This document shows, piece after piece, positions 35,180-44,424 of a stretch of DNA of 64,000 nt. The translations under genes and the position numbers were made by a program. How positions within the stretch are numbered: the stretch's first letter is position 1; each line of letters opens with the position of its first letter. Source of the DNA: Cedecea colo (GTDB lineage: Bacteria > Pseudomonadota > Gammaproteobacteria > Enterobacterales > Enterobacteriaceae); NCBI RefSeq assembly GCF_011808225.1, contig NZ_SOYS01000007.1, forward strand, positions 62,001 through 126,000, given 5' to 3'. Under the pieces are notes generated by a model. That model was not told the origin of the DNA. It ran no database searches and was given only the letters and a program-made list of their open reading frames with translations.

Positions 35180-36004
35180 GTGAATAAATCTGACCAAACT
35201 AACGAAAAAATTGTTATGAGCAGCGCGGGTTCACGTTCTGTCAATCTGTGGCAGCGTGGCGATCTGACGACGGCCAGAACGGACTGGATTGCTGAAGAGG
35301 TGCCGGTCGCGCTGGTTTATAACGGCATTTCTCACGTCGTGATGATGGCGACGCCTGACAATCTGGCGCTTTTCGCCATCGGCTTCTCCTTATCCGAAGG
35401 GATTATTAACTCCCCTGCGGACATTTTCGGCATTGATGTGGTGCCGGTATGCAACGGCATGGAAGTACAGATTGAGCTGTCCAGCCGTCGCTTTGCGGGG
35501 TTAAAAGAGCGCCGCCGTTCACTTGCAGGGCGCACCGGCTGCGGCGTTTGCGGCGTTGAGCAACTCAACGATGTGGGTCGTCCGGTTTCACCGCTACCTT
35601 TTACCCAATCCTTTGATCTGACTTTTCTGGATGCGGCCCTTGGACAGATGCGCCAGTATCAGCCCATCGGCGAACTCACCGGCTGTACGCACGCGGCGCT
35701 CTGGCTGAACGAGCAGGGCGAGATTATGGATGGCAAAGAAGACATTGGCCGCCACGTGGCGCTGGACAAAATGCTGGGCGCTCGTGCGCGGCAGGGCTGG
35801 CATACAGGTGCAGCGCTGGTTTCAAGCCGTGCCAGCTATGAAATGGTGCAAAAATCCGCCCAGTGCGGCGTTGAGATTTTATTCGCCGTATCAGCGGCAA
35901 CGTCGCTGGCGGTTGAAGTGGCGCACCGTTGTAATCTGACGCTGGTAGGCTTTAGTCGCCCTGGCCGCGCGACCGTGTATACACATCCGAGGCGGTTGCT
36001 GTAG
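35180..36004 (+). CDS. fdhD: Sulfur carrier protein FdhD
   Basis: 274 residues from a GTG at 35180; no strong ribosome-binding site is visible, so an ATG at 35216 remains possible. The sulfurtransferase CxxC motif is in [13 protein letters not shown], and [30 protein letters not shown] and [11 protein letters not shown] match E. coli FdhD. It passes sulfur from IscS to the molybdenum cofactor of formate dehydrogenases. Divergent from fdoG, as in E. coli. Confidence 0.94.
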   Translation: MNKSDQTNEKIVMSSAGSRSVNLWQRGDLTTARTDWIAEEVPVALVYNGISHVVMMATPDNLALFAIGFSLSEGIINSPADIFGIDVVPVCNGMEVQIELSSRRFAGLKERRRSLAGRTGCGVCGVEQLNDVGRPVSPLPFTQSFDLTFLDAALGQMRQYQPIGELTGCTHAALWLNEQGEIMDGKEDIGRHVALDKMLGARARQGWHTGAALVSSRASYEMVQKSAQCGVEILFAVSAATSLAVEVAHRCNLTLVGFSRPGRATVYTHPRRLL

Positions 36005-36439
36005 CCTCCTCGCATTCACTCCGCCTGGCAAGGAACCTTACGTCGCTTACACAGCCACCGCCAAACACGCGTTCTTTCTGTTCTGTTAATACCGTCAACT
36101 GCGCGTTGAGCGGCTATGACGATATGTCGCAGAAAACCAGGGCACAGCGGCCCGGACAAATTAATGAGGCGGATAAATCAGCTTTCACAAAATAGTTATC
36201 CGCAACACCAATAAAGGATGGGGAGCGCCAGATCCTGTCCACCTGACAAATGTTAAATTTAAAGTCGCATCCCTGCTGTTCGTAGAAAAATGCGCGAACA
36301 GTCACATTTTTGAAAGCCCGATTTTCCTCATTAACACCCTGAATGCAGTGGCAAATATTATTTTTTAGCCATTCAGATTAATCGCTTGAAATATAAGACA
36401 TTTTCTTGGTTTATTTTCAGGTTATATTAACTGTTGTTA

Positions 36440-36455
36440 TGTGATTTAATTCACA
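36440..36455. promoter_or_regulatory. Perfect CRP site before the PTS operon
   Basis: TGTGA-TTTAAT-TCACA matches both half-sites of the CRP consensus. It lies about 150 bp before the first gene (36589). The rest of 36005-36588 is AT-rich with no gene I can support; an imperfect CAGAT/ATCTG repeat follows at 36454-36477 and could hold a specific regulator site. Confidence 0.75.
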
Positions 36456-36588
36456 GATTTCAACAGTAAAATATCTGTGTCAATAATCTCCTCCGCCTTA
36501 CTAATCCCATTTTTGTGACCTTGCTTGCAAATTTAAGTCTTGTTTAAAGGGAAAAATACCTGCAAGGAAAATAAACGGGGCAAGGGTC

Positions 36589-37569
36589 ATGAGAATCGGC
36601 ATGATAATTAGTGGCGGCGATGTCGCAGGAATAAATAACTTCGTTTTTCAGGTTTCCAGACTGACTCAGGCGGAAATCGTGTTGTTTAACGGTGGCATTC
36701 CGGGATTATTGCAAAATAAACATCAGACTATTTCCCTGCGCGACTTAGTAGATTTTTCCGTCGCCGCTATCCCAATCATGTCTTCGGGACGAACCAACCG
36801 TAAATTAACCGGCGGGGAATATGAAGCTATCGCGAAGCAGCTAAAAGCCCTGCGTATCGATGTGGTTATTATGGCCGGTGGCGATGGCTCTTTACAGTTT
36901 CTGAATAACCTTAGCGAATATGGTGTGAATTGTTTCGGTGTGGGCATGACTATCGACAATGACGTTTATGGCAGCGACTATACCATCGGATTTTCCACCG
37001 CCTGCGAGCAGGTTATTAAAGAGGTCGCCAAGCTGCGTAATACTGGGCGTGCGCTGCCGGGTCGCGTATTTATGGTGGAATTACTGGGCGGCTACTGCGG
37101 TGAATTAACGCTGCAATCTGCCATTAAAAGTAACGCTGACTTTGCGTTGTTTCCGGAATGTCAGCAGGAATTAAATGAACTTGCAAGCAAAGTTAGCGCC
37201 CGGCTTGAAAAGCAAAACAGCGTCGTCATACTTTGTTCCGAAGGCTATACCAGAGAATATTCCCCCGGTTTCCAGGGGGCGATAGATACCATGATTAAAC
37301 AGCTTGAACCAAAAATTGGCGTACGTATCCGTAAATCGATTATTGGTTACAGCCTGCGTAATGGCGATCCAACCTGCGAGGAAATCTATCAGGGAACTAT
37401 TATGGCAGGCGAAGTCGTACGTTGTATCCAGTCAGGCATGAGAAATAAAGCAATTATTATTAATTCAAGCAACAAACCGATCCCTATAGATTTAATCAGT
37501 ATGCAAAAACGCCTCGTCGACACTGAAGGGCACCATTATAAATTAGCGAAGCAGCTCAATATTATTTGA
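36589..37569 (+). CDS. 6-phosphofructokinase-like sugar-phosphate kinase
   Basis: 326 residues of the ATP-PFK family. The N-terminal nucleotide loop is GMIISGGDVAGINN, GGDGSLQFL is the second phosphate-binding loop, and MTIDNDV carries the catalytic Asp (canonical TIDND). The sequence is well diverged from housekeeping PfkA. First gene of a PTS operon that also encodes a class II aldolase, so it probably phosphorylates a ketose phosphate to the bisphosphate that the aldolase cleaves. Confidence 0.82.
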   Translation: MRIGMIISGGDVAGINNFVFQVSRLTQAEIVLFNGGIPGLLQNKHQTISLRDLVDFSVAAIPIMSSGRTNRKLTGGEYEAIAKQLKALRIDVVIMAGGDGSLQFLNNLSEYGVNCFGVGMTIDNDVYGSDYTIGFSTACEQVIKEVAKLRNTGRALPGRVFMVELLGGYCGELTLQSAIKSNADFALFPECQQELNELASKVSARLEKQNSVVILCSEGYTREYSPGFQGAIDTMIKQLEPKIGVRIRKSIIGYSLRNGDPTCEEIYQGTIMAGEVVRCIQSGMRNKAIIINSSNKPIPIDLISMQKRLVDTEGHHYKLAKQLNII

Positions 37570-37580
37570 GGAGATTTTCA

Positions 37581-37895
37581 ATGCTTAAAATTCTTTGTGT
37601 ATGTGGCTGCGGTTTAGGTTCCAGTTTTGCCATCGAAATGACAGCGAAAGCGGTACTTAAAAAATTAGAAATTCCGGCAGAAATAGACCATACCACGGTC
37701 TCTGAAGCGGGTGCTTTTAAATCGGATATCATATTAACCCAAAAAACCTTTGCTGATATTTTGACCGCTGATGCCAGCGAAGAGGAAATTAAACGGGTCA
37801 TTGTGCTGCATAAACTCACTGATAAAGACGAAATCGAAAAAAAGATTGTCGCCTTTTTAAAAGCCAGTAACGTGAAGGTATTTGACCATGAATAG
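37581..37895 (+). CDS. PTS EIIB component (ascorbate/galactitol-like)
   Basis: 104 residues from the ATG at 37581 (GAGGAG upstream). The phosphoryl-accepting Cys lies in the N-terminal loop CVCGCGLGSS, typical of SgaB/UlaB and GatB-type EIIB proteins. Starts 11 bases after the PFK gene and overlaps the EIIC gene slightly. Confidence 0.85.
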   Translation: MLKILCVCGCGLGSSFAIEMTAKAVLKKLEIPAEIDHTTVSEAGAFKSDIILTQKTFADILTADASEEEIKRVIVLHKLTDKDEIEKKIVAFLKASNVKVFDHE

Positions 37896-39255
37896 CATCG
37901 TTAACTTTATTGTTAAAGATCTGCTGGGGCAGGCGTCGATACTGATCGCCTTTATTGCCATGCTTGGTCTTTTACTGCAAAAAAAATCGAAGGGCAAAGT
38001 AGCTGAAGGGACGTTTAAAACGCTACTGGGCTTTTTAATTATGATGGCGGGGATCAACATTATTGTTGATACGCTCACTTTCCTGAACGATATCTTTACT
38101 CACGGCTTCGGTATGAAGGGCTACATCACCGACGTGGCGGCAATTGCCGGACTGGCAAACCGCGAGCTGGGTTCCGAAGTGGCGCTCACGCTGATGGTAA
38201 TATTTATCGTCAACATCATTATTGCCCGCCTCACGCCGTTCAAATACATTTTTCTTACCGGACAGGCGCTGCTGTGGATGGCGACCATTGGCGCGGTTAT
38301 TGGCTACAAAGCCGGGCTTACCGGGCTGCCGTTGATTCTGACCGGCGGAATTTTCGGTGGAATTATGGCGGTGCTAATGCCTGCGCTCGCTCAGCCCGTG
38401 GTGCGCCGTATTACCGGCTCCGATGACGTTGCGCTGGGTCACTTCTGTACCATTGGGTATCTGGTGCAGGCGGCAGTGGCGAAGGTGGTGGGTAAAGGTT
38501 CGAAATCCACCGAAGATCTGGTGTTGCCGGATAACTTTAAGTTTCTACAGGACACCTACCTCTCCATGGCGGTGGTGATGGTTCCGATGTATCTCATCCC
38601 GGCGCTGGCGGCTGGTCCTGAATACATTGCTCAGTACTCCAACGGATTGAATTACCTTATGTTTGCCTTTATGCAGGCCATTCAGTTTGTCGCCGGGGTA
38701 TTCGTGCTTTACAGCGGCGTACGTCTGCTGCTTAACGAACTGGTGCCCGCTTTTCGTGGTATTGCGATGCGCATTGTGCCGGATGCGAAGCCGGCGCTGG
38801 ACTGTCCGGTGCTCTTCCCGTACGCCCCGAATGCCGTGATTGTTGGCTTCCTTGCCACTACCGCAGGCTCCATCATCGGCATGATTGTCTTCCCGATGTT
38901 TGGCCTGGCGATGATTTTGCCTGGCCTGTTAACCAACTTCTTTGCCGGCGGCACCGCAGGAATTTTTGGTAACGCGATGGGCGGCAGACGCGGTGCGATT
39001 ATCGGCGGCGTGGTACATGGCCTGTTTATCACCTTCCTGCCCGCCATCCTTGTGCCGATGCTGGAAAGCTATGGCTTCACCGGCGTGACTTTCAGCGATT
39101 CTGATGTAATCAGCAGCGGGCTGATTTTAGGACACGTTTTCCAGAATAACTGGACGTTTGTCGGCGTATTCATTTTGTTCGTGGCGCTTATCGCCTGGTT
39201 CGTGAACGGAAAATCAACCAAACCTCAAGAGGAAAAAGCACATGAGTCTGTATAA
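37888..39255 (+). CDS. PTS EIIC component (UlaA/SgaT-like membrane permease)
   Basis: 455 residues with 10 or more hydrophobic spans, the ascorbate-type EIIC architecture. LLQKKSKGKVAEGTFKTLLGFLIM and FFAGGTAGIFGNAMGGRRGA are family-typical. It imports and phosphorylates its substrate with the separate EIIB and EIIA proteins of this operon. ATG at 37888 chosen for GAAGGT upstream; it overlaps the EIIB gene by 8 bases. Substrate unknown; the rest of an ula operon is absent. Confidence 0.87.
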   Translation: MNSIVNFIVKDLLGQASILIAFIAMLGLLLQKKSKGKVAEGTFKTLLGFLIMMAGINIIVDTLTFLNDIFTHGFGMKGYITDVAAIAGLANRELGSEVALTLMVIFIVNIIIARLTPFKYIFLTGQALLWMATIGAVIGYKAGLTGLPLILTGGIFGGIMAVLMPALAQPVVRRITGSDDVALGHFCTIGYLVQAAVAKVVGKGSKSTEDLVLPDNFKFLQDTYLSMAVVMVPMYLIPALAAGPEYIAQYSNGLNYLMFAFMQAIQFVAGVFVLYSGVRLLLNELVPAFRGIAMRIVPDAKPALDCPVLFPYAPNAVIVGFLATTAGSIIGMIVFPMFGLAMILPGLLTNFFAGGTAGIFGNAMGGRRGAIIGGVVHGLFITFLPAILVPMLESYGFTGVTFSDSDVISSGLILGHVFQNNWTFVGVFILFVALIAWFVNGKSTKPQEEKAHESV

Positions 39256-40084
39256 CTTCCCGGCGTTATTGCAGGTAGCAAAAGAACGTAATTTTAAAGC
39301 GTTAGGATCCTTTAATTTACATTGTCTGGAAATGCTGCCCGCTTATTTTAAAGCAGCGAAAGCCACCAACAGCCCATTAATGATTCAGATTTCAACCGGG
39401 ACGGCGGAATATCTAGGATACCGTTTGCTGGTGGACTCCATTCGTTCTTTATCCGAAAGCCAACAAATACCGACCTGCTTGCATCTGGATCATTGCTCGA
39501 ATATTGAATCGATTAAAACGGCAATCGACGCCGGGTTTAGCTCGGTAATGTATGACGGCTCGCATCTGGATATGGCTGAGAATATCGCTAATACGCGTAA
39601 AGTTATTGATATCGCCCGTCCGCGAAATGTTTCCGTAGAAGCAGAATTGGGTGCGATTGGCGGCTCGGAAGACGGCAAAGCGGTGGCGATGGAAGATATC
39701 TGCTTTACCACAACGGAAGATGCCAAACGCTTTGTTGATGAAACCGGCGTGGACATGCTGGCGGTATCCGTTGGTACGGTACACGGCCTGTATACCGGTA
39801 AAGCGCAAATCCAGCATCAGCGTCTGGCAGATATCAGCGAGGTTACCAAAACCCCGTTGGTGCTGCATGGCGGCACGGGGGTTAGCGATGAAGACATGCG
39901 TCGTGCCGTAGCGGGAGGCATCGACAAAGTGAACGTCGGCACCGAAATGAATGTGCAATGGGTCGGGCACTGCAAAGAAACCTTTGGTAAAGGTAAAGTA
40001 AACGATAGCGTGCGCAAATTTTTAATTCCGGCAAATGACGCGGTAGCTGCTGTATTAGCCGAAAAGATCGCTTTATTTAAATAA
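39242..40084 (+). CDS. Class II ketose-bisphosphate aldolase (GatY/KbaY/FbaA family)
   Basis: 280 residues. Zinc ligands are visible in HLDHCSN, the EAELGAIGG loop, TVHGLY and VLHGGTGVSDED; NVGTEMN binds the phosphate. Members cleave fructose- or tagatose-bisphosphate and analogues to dihydroxyacetone phosphate plus an aldehyde. Overlaps the EIIC gene by 14 bases. Together with the PFK-like kinase it gives a complete lower pathway. Confidence 0.88.
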   Translation: MSLYNFPALLQVAKERNFKALGSFNLHCLEMLPAYFKAAKATNSPLMIQISTGTAEYLGYRLLVDSIRSLSESQQIPTCLHLDHCSNIESIKTAIDAGFSSVMYDGSHLDMAENIANTRKVIDIARPRNVSVEAELGAIGGSEDGKAVAMEDICFTTTEDAKRFVDETGVDMLAVSVGTVHGLYTGKAQIQHQRLADISEVTKTPLVLHGGTGVSDEDMRRAVAGGIDKVNVGTEMNVQWVGHCKETFGKGKVNDSVRKFLIPANDAVAAVLAEKIALFK

Positions 40085-40153
40085 CCACAGCGTTATTCTT
40101 TATTCTTTAATGTAACCCTGGTTGCGTGGCAATCGTCGGGGCGGGAGATAGCT

Positions 40154-40423
40154 ATGTTTGGATCTTTAAAACGACTTTTCCACCAGGATAATTCAGATGC
40201 GGCGCAATACGATATTCAGGCCGTGGAACTTGAAGCTGAATTAACAGCGCTGGAAAAGTCGCTGACGGAAAATCCCTGTAACGGTGAAATACAGAAGGCT
40301 TTAATGTTGCGCTATAACCAGGCGTTACAGGTTTATGCGAAGAGTAAAACGCACCGCCAGCATATAGATAATTTATTTGTCAAAATTGATGAATTGCGAA
40401 ATACCATTCGCAGGACTATTTAA
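40154..40423 (+). CDS. Small helical protein in the PTS operon, function unknown
   Basis: 89 residues, almost wholly helical with coiled-coil-like heptads (VELEAELTALEKSL; IDNLFVKIDELRNTIRR). No motif recognised. It lies between the aldolase and EIIA genes with a GGGAGA site before the ATG. It may be a structural or regulatory partner. Confidence 0.65.
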   Translation: MFGSLKRLFHQDNSDAAQYDIQAVELEAELTALEKSLTENPCNGEIQKALMLRYNQALQVYAKSKTHRQHIDNLFVKIDELRNTIRRTI

Positions 40424-40432
40424 GGAGCCATT

Positions 40433-40870
40433 ATGGCCATTAAAGAGTTATTAATTGAAGCGCAGGCGATTCAGGTCGGCGTGCGCGAAACGGACTGGCA
40501 GAAAGTAATTCAACTGGCGGCGCAGCCGCTGGTTGATAACGGCTATATTTTGCCCTCCTATTACCAGGCGGTGATTAATAACACTCTGGAGCATGGCGCG
40601 TATTACGTTTTTGAAGAGGGTATCGCCATGCCCCATGCCCGCCCGGAATGCGGAGTCATTAAAAATTGTTTCAGCCTGGTCTTGCTTGATGAGCCAATTG
40701 TATTTGCCGATAGCGGCAAGGCCGATATCGTCATTATGTTTGCGGCTAGCGACAGCAACGGCCACATCGAAGAGGGCATTCGCGCCATTGTGAATTTGTT
40801 AGGCGATAACGACGTGATGGCGAAGCTGCGCCTGGCAAAAGCTAAGGAAGAGGTGATCGCAATATTATGA
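40433..40870 (+). CDS. PTS EIIA component (mannitol/fructose/ascorbate type)
   Basis: 145 residues. The active His is in EEGIAMPHARPECGV, the EIIA-2 signature. It receives phosphate from HPr and passes it to the EIIB at 37581. AGGAGCC precedes the ATG; the gene overlaps the kinase gene by 4 bases. Confidence 0.9.
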   Translation: MAIKELLIEAQAIQVGVRETDWQKVIQLAAQPLVDNGYILPSYYQAVINNTLEHGAYYVFEEGIAMPHARPECGVIKNCFSLVLLDEPIVFADSGKADIVIMFAASDSNGHIEEGIRAIVNLLGDNDVMAKLRLAKAKEEVIAIL

Positions 40871-41448
40871 GCCAGAATTCGCGAATACAGGGCAAAACGG
40901 TGGTACTTGTAAACGGCGTCCCGGCCTCAGGTAAGAGCACTGTCGCTCGTCTTTTGTCCGAATATTTTGCTTTACCGGTGCTGGCGATTGACGGCATCAA
41001 AGAACCGTTTATGGCGCAGTTCGATGAAATAGACAGGCCGTTTAATCGCCGTCTGGGCTGCGCTGCCTACGAGGTAATTTGGACGATAGTGGCAGAAAGT
41101 CCGGCTCAGTGCGTATTTCTTATTGATGCCTGGTTTGGCTTCCAGCCGAAAGAAACGCTTGAGCGCTATCTCGAACAGGCGAATATCTCGAAGGTACTGG
41201 AAGTATGGAACCGAATCCCCGGCAGCCTTGCGGCAGCTCGCTATGCGCAAAGGTTTGATGTAAGACAGCCAGGCCATCCTGGTGAAGAATATCTGCCGGA
41301 GCTGGTGCAGCTTGCCGACAGCGCTCAGCCCATGGCGCTGGGGCCGGTTTATACTCTCGACCAGAGCTGCCCGCTGGATACGCAAAGCTTGCTGAAATGG
41401 TTAGAGGATAAGCTAGAAGTCTCCCAACGCGCGCTGCGCATCGCCTGA
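40867..41448 (+). CDS. P-loop kinase (AAA/zeta-like small-molecule kinase)
   Basis: 193 residues with Walker A GVPASGKST at about 17-25 and an LAIDGIKEPFM segment. The fold resembles small P-loop kinases such as chloramphenicol phosphotransferase or gluconate-kinase relatives. In this operon it may phosphorylate a sugar, aldehyde or second substrate. Overlap with EIIA (ATGA) indicates coupling. It ends the operon. Confidence 0.7.
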   Translation: MSQNSRIQGKTVVLVNGVPASGKSTVARLLSEYFALPVLAIDGIKEPFMAQFDEIDRPFNRRLGCAAYEVIWTIVAESPAQCVFLIDAWFGFQPKETLERYLEQANISKVLEVWNRIPGSLAAARYAQRFDVRQPGHPGEEYLPELVQLADSAQPMALGPVYTLDQSCPLDTQSLLKWLEDKLEVSQRALRIA

Positions 41449-41589
41449 TCTTTTAATCGGGGGGTTAATCCCCCTAATCCAAATCATTTAGCCCAAGCAC
41501 TCTACTTTTTGCCCGTACTGCCGATAACTTATACAGGGCACCCGTAAAACGGGGCGACATGACCCGCCGGGTTATCATTCGAGGTTAAA

Positions 41590-42555
41590 ATGGATAGTTT
41601 TCAAAAAGATATCGATGAGAGGTCTAACCTCGCTTTATCCAATAAGTTTGAACTGTTGTTGTTCCGGTTAGGAAAAGGGCAGCACGCCGATAAGTCTGAG
41701 CTGTATGGCATTAACGTCTTTAAGCTGCGCGAAATCGTGCCGATGCCGAAAATCAATCGCGCGGCTGGCATGGAATCGCCATTGTTAGGCATGGCGAATA
41801 TTCGTGACCAGATTATCCCGGTCATCGACCTGCCAGCGGTTACCGGCTGTACTCCTGAAACGGGCCTGAATCTTTTATTAATCACCGAATACGCCCGCAG
41901 CATTCAGGCTTTTGCAGTGGAGTCGGTGGAAAATATTATTCGTCTGGACTGGAGCCAGGTTCACGCTGCTGAAGCGGGAGTCAACAGCCGTAACATCACC
42001 AGCATTGCCTCGCTGGACAGCGACGAATATAAAGACGAGCTGGCGCTGGTGCTCGACGTTGAACAAATCCTCTACGACATCATCCCTGCCAGCCGCGACG
42101 TGAATATCGCGGATATTGAAAAGAAAAACTATACCCTGAAACCGGGCGCGGTGGCGATTGTTGCGGAAGACTCAAAAGTCGCTCGCCTGATGCTGGAACA
42201 AGGCCTGAAAGGCATGGGTATCCCGGCTATCATGCATTCAACGGGGCTTGAGGCCTGGGAAAAAATCAAAGCCATTGCCGCAGAATCCAAAGCCGCAGAC
42301 CAGCCCATCACCGACCGCATTGGTATAGTTTTAACCGATATTGAAATGCCGGAAATGGACGGTTTTACCCTGACGCGTAATATTAAAACCGACGCGACGT
42401 TAAAACAGATCCCGGTGGTGATTCACTCTTCTTTATCGGGCAGTGCGAACGAAGATCACGTGCGCAAAGTCGGTGCGAACGGCTACGTTGCGAAGTTTGA
42501 TGTGAAGGAACTTTCGATGGTAATTCACAAGGCGCTGGAGGATGCGGCGCCTTAA
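41590..42555 (+). CDS. cheV: Chemotaxis coupling protein CheV (CheW-REC fusion)
   Basis: 321 residues: an N-terminal CheW domain (LLFRLGKGQHADKSELYGINVFKLREIV at about 23-50) and a C-terminal receiver with the phospho-acceptor Asp in VLTDIEMPEMDGF, Thr/Ser in VVIHSSLSG and Lys in GYVAKFD. It links chemoreceptors to CheA and is found in Salmonella and Enterobacter but not E. coli K-12. It stands alone, as is usual for cheV. Confidence 0.93.
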   Translation: MDSFQKDIDERSNLALSNKFELLLFRLGKGQHADKSELYGINVFKLREIVPMPKINRAAGMESPLLGMANIRDQIIPVIDLPAVTGCTPETGLNLLLITEYARSIQAFAVESVENIIRLDWSQVHAAEAGVNSRNITSIASLDSDEYKDELALVLDVEQILYDIIPASRDVNIADIEKKNYTLKPGAVAIVAEDSKVARLMLEQGLKGMGIPAIMHSTGLEAWEKIKAIAAESKAADQPITDRIGIVLTDIEMPEMDGFTLTRNIKTDATLKQIPVVIHSSLSGSANEDHVRKVGANGYVAKFDVKELSMVIHKALEDAAP

Positions 42556-42624
42556 CCGGTTTGCTAAGCGGTGGGAGACGCTACGTTTTCCCACCCTACA
42601 AATTATGCGTAGCGTCTTTTGATA

Positions 42625-42939
42625 TTAGGCTAAATAAAATACCTCTTTAAGCTCCGCGCTCACCGGGCTGTTATCCGGATTGCTCGGCATGATGTCGCTC
42701 ATATACTTCCACCAGCGCTGGCAGATTTCCGTTTGCGCCACCGCTTCCCAGCGGGCTTCGGACTCAATCTCTACCGTAGCGAAAAGCAGATGGCGTTTAG
42801 CATCGAGGTAAATAGCATAGTGATGAGCGCCGTGCTGCTTAAGTACCGCCTCCAGCTCCGGCCAGATTGGCGTATGGCGGCGCTGATACTCTTCATGCGC
42901 ATTGGGATTCACCTGCATTACAAAAGCTTTGCGGATCAT
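42625..42939 (-). CDS. rhaM: L-rhamnose mutarotase RhaM
   Basis: 104 residues, the E. coli RhaM length. It opens [22 protein letters not shown] with the catalytic His, and contains HHYAIYLD and WWKYMSDIM. Interconverts alpha and beta L-rhamnose. Overlaps the reductase gene upstream by 4 bases; last gene of the rha transcription unit. Confidence 0.96.
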   Translation of the reverse strand: MIRKAFVMQVNPNAHEEYQRRHTPIWPELEAVLKQHGAHHYAIYLDAKRHLLFATVEIESEARWEAVAQTEICQRWWKYMSDIMPSNPDNSPVSAELKEVFYLA

Positions 42940-44084
42940 AATGCCTCCAGATAAAGCTCGCGTACTTCTTCGCGAGTTGCGGTACGCGGATTACAGGGTG
43001 CGCAAGGATCGGCGAGGGCTTTATCAAGCCAGCCTTCGATATCCGAGGTTTTCACGCCAAGCTGGCTGAAGCCAGACGGAATACCAACGCGGGCCGATAA
43101 CAAACGGATCGCTTCGATCGCCTTCAGGCTGGCCCGATCCTCGCTCATGCCCTGGATATCCACACCCATCGCCACGGCGACTTTTGCAAAGCGCGCCACG
43201 GCCTGCGGACGGTTAAAAGCCTCGATAACCGGCAGCAGAATGGCATTGCACACGCCGTGCGGCAGGTTGTGCGTTGCGCCCGGCTGGTGCGCCAGAGCAT
43301 GCACCAGGCCTAAGCCCGCGCTGTTAAACGCCATGCCCGCCAGATATTGTCCGTAGGCCATCATTTCACGTGCTTCGAGGTTGTGCCCGTCATCGACGGC
43401 TTCTGGCAGCCACTGGCTAATCAGGCGGATGGCCTCCAGCGCACTGGCGTCGGTCAGCGGATGCGCGCCTGTAGAAACATAGGCTTCGATGGCATGCGTC
43501 AGCGCATCCATGCCGGTGGCGGCGGTAACGTCAGCCGGGATGTCGAGCATGACGCTTGCATCGTCTACGGCGATGTCCGGAATGAGGTTTGCATCGATAA
43601 TGACTTCTTTGACCTGGCGCTGTGAGTCAATAATCACGGCGTTGCTGGTCATTTCCGCCGCGGTGCCTGCCGTGGTGTTAATTGCCACCAGCGGGACACC
43701 CGCGTTTACGACTTTGCCCACGCCAGAATAGGCGGTTGAAGGGCCGGGGTTTGCGGTAAGGATTTTAATCGCTTTGGCGGTATCAATCGGGCTGCCGCCG
43801 CCGAAGGCGATAATGAAGTCGCAATCTGCCGCCCGATAGGCGGCAAAACCTTTCTGCACCAGCTCCTCGGTCGGGTTCGGAAAGACGTTGTCAAACAGCT
43901 CATACGAGAGTTGATGTGCGTCCAGGGCAGTAAACAGGCTGTCCAGCAGGCCCATTTTCATCAGCTGTCCATCGGTAACGACCAGCGCTTTGCCCCAGTT
44001 TTTTCCGGCGATCAGCTTAACCATATCGCCGATTGCCCCCGCGCCATGAAGGCTGATTTTTGGTAAGGCCAACGTAAAGCTCAT
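42936..44084 (-). CDS. rhaO: Lactaldehyde reductase (RhaO/FucO-type iron alcohol dehydrogenase)
   Basis: 382 residues of the group III iron-dependent alcohol dehydrogenases. [11 protein letters not shown] binds NAD, and the iron ligands lie in [13 protein letters not shown] and the [16 protein letters not shown] segment. It reduces the L-lactaldehyde released by RhaD to 1,2-propanediol. E. coli uses FucO from the fuc locus; here a copy is built into the rhamnose operon. Confidence 0.92.
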   Translation of the reverse strand: MSFTLALPKISLHGAGAIGDMVKLIAGKNWGKALVVTDGQLMKMGLLDSLFTALDAHQLSYELFDNVFPNPTEELVQKGFAAYRAADCDFIIAFGGGSPIDTAKAIKILTANPGPSTAYSGVGKVVNAGVPLVAINTTAGTAAEMTSNAVIIDSQRQVKEVIIDANLIPDIAVDDASVMLDIPADVTAATGMDALTHAIEAYVSTGAHPLTDASALEAIRLISQWLPEAVDDGHNLEAREMMAYGQYLAGMAFNSAGLGLVHALAHQPGATHNLPHGVCNAILLPVIEAFNRPQAVARFAKVAVAMGVDIQGMSEDRASLKAIEAIRLLSARVGIPSGFSQLGVKTSDIEGWLDKALADPCAPCNPRTATREEVRELYLEAL

Positions 44085-44114
44085 TGTTATTTTCCTTAAT
44101 ATTAAATTTACTTT

Positions 44115-44424
44115 TGCCCCTCACCCCGACCCTCTCCCCGAAGGGAAGAGGAAGCAAACCGGAGCTCGATTTATTGCTCTCCCAAAGTGAAGGAAGCAAA
44201 CCGGAGCTCGATTTATTGCTCTCCCAAAGGGGAGGAAGTAAACCGGAATTCGATTTATTGCTCTCCCAAAGTGAAGGAAGCAAACCGGAGCTCGATTTAT
44301 TGCTCTCCCAAAGGGGAGGAAGCAAACCGGAGCTCGATTTATTGCTCTCCCAAAGGGGAGGAAGCAAACAGGAGTTCGATTTATCCCCTCTCCCTTCCAG
44401 GGAGAGGGTTAGGGCGAGGGTGGA
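44115..44424. repeat. 42-bp tandem repeat inside a CCCTCTCCC-type palindrome (rha operon)
   Basis: Units begin at 44151, 44193, 44235, 44277, 44319 and 44361 (the last partial), each about 42 bp with GAAGCAAACCGGAGCTCGAT and TTATTGCTCTCCCAAAG. Alternate units end in AAAGTGAAG or AAAGGGGAG. The array is flanked by hairpins (CCTCTCCCCGAAGGGAAGAGG side, CCCTCTCCCTTCCAGGGAGAGGG side). Because 42 is divisible by 3 it opens spurious reading frames on both strands. It separates the permease gene from the reductase gene. Confidence 0.95.

Noticed and set aside
36114-36305. 63-residue minus-strand frame between fdhD and the PTS operon
   Set aside because: No ribosome-binding site, no recognisable motif, in AT-rich regulatory DNA.
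44151-44384. Possible CRISPR array
   Set aside because: Units are contiguous 42-bp copies without unique spacers, and there are no cas genes.
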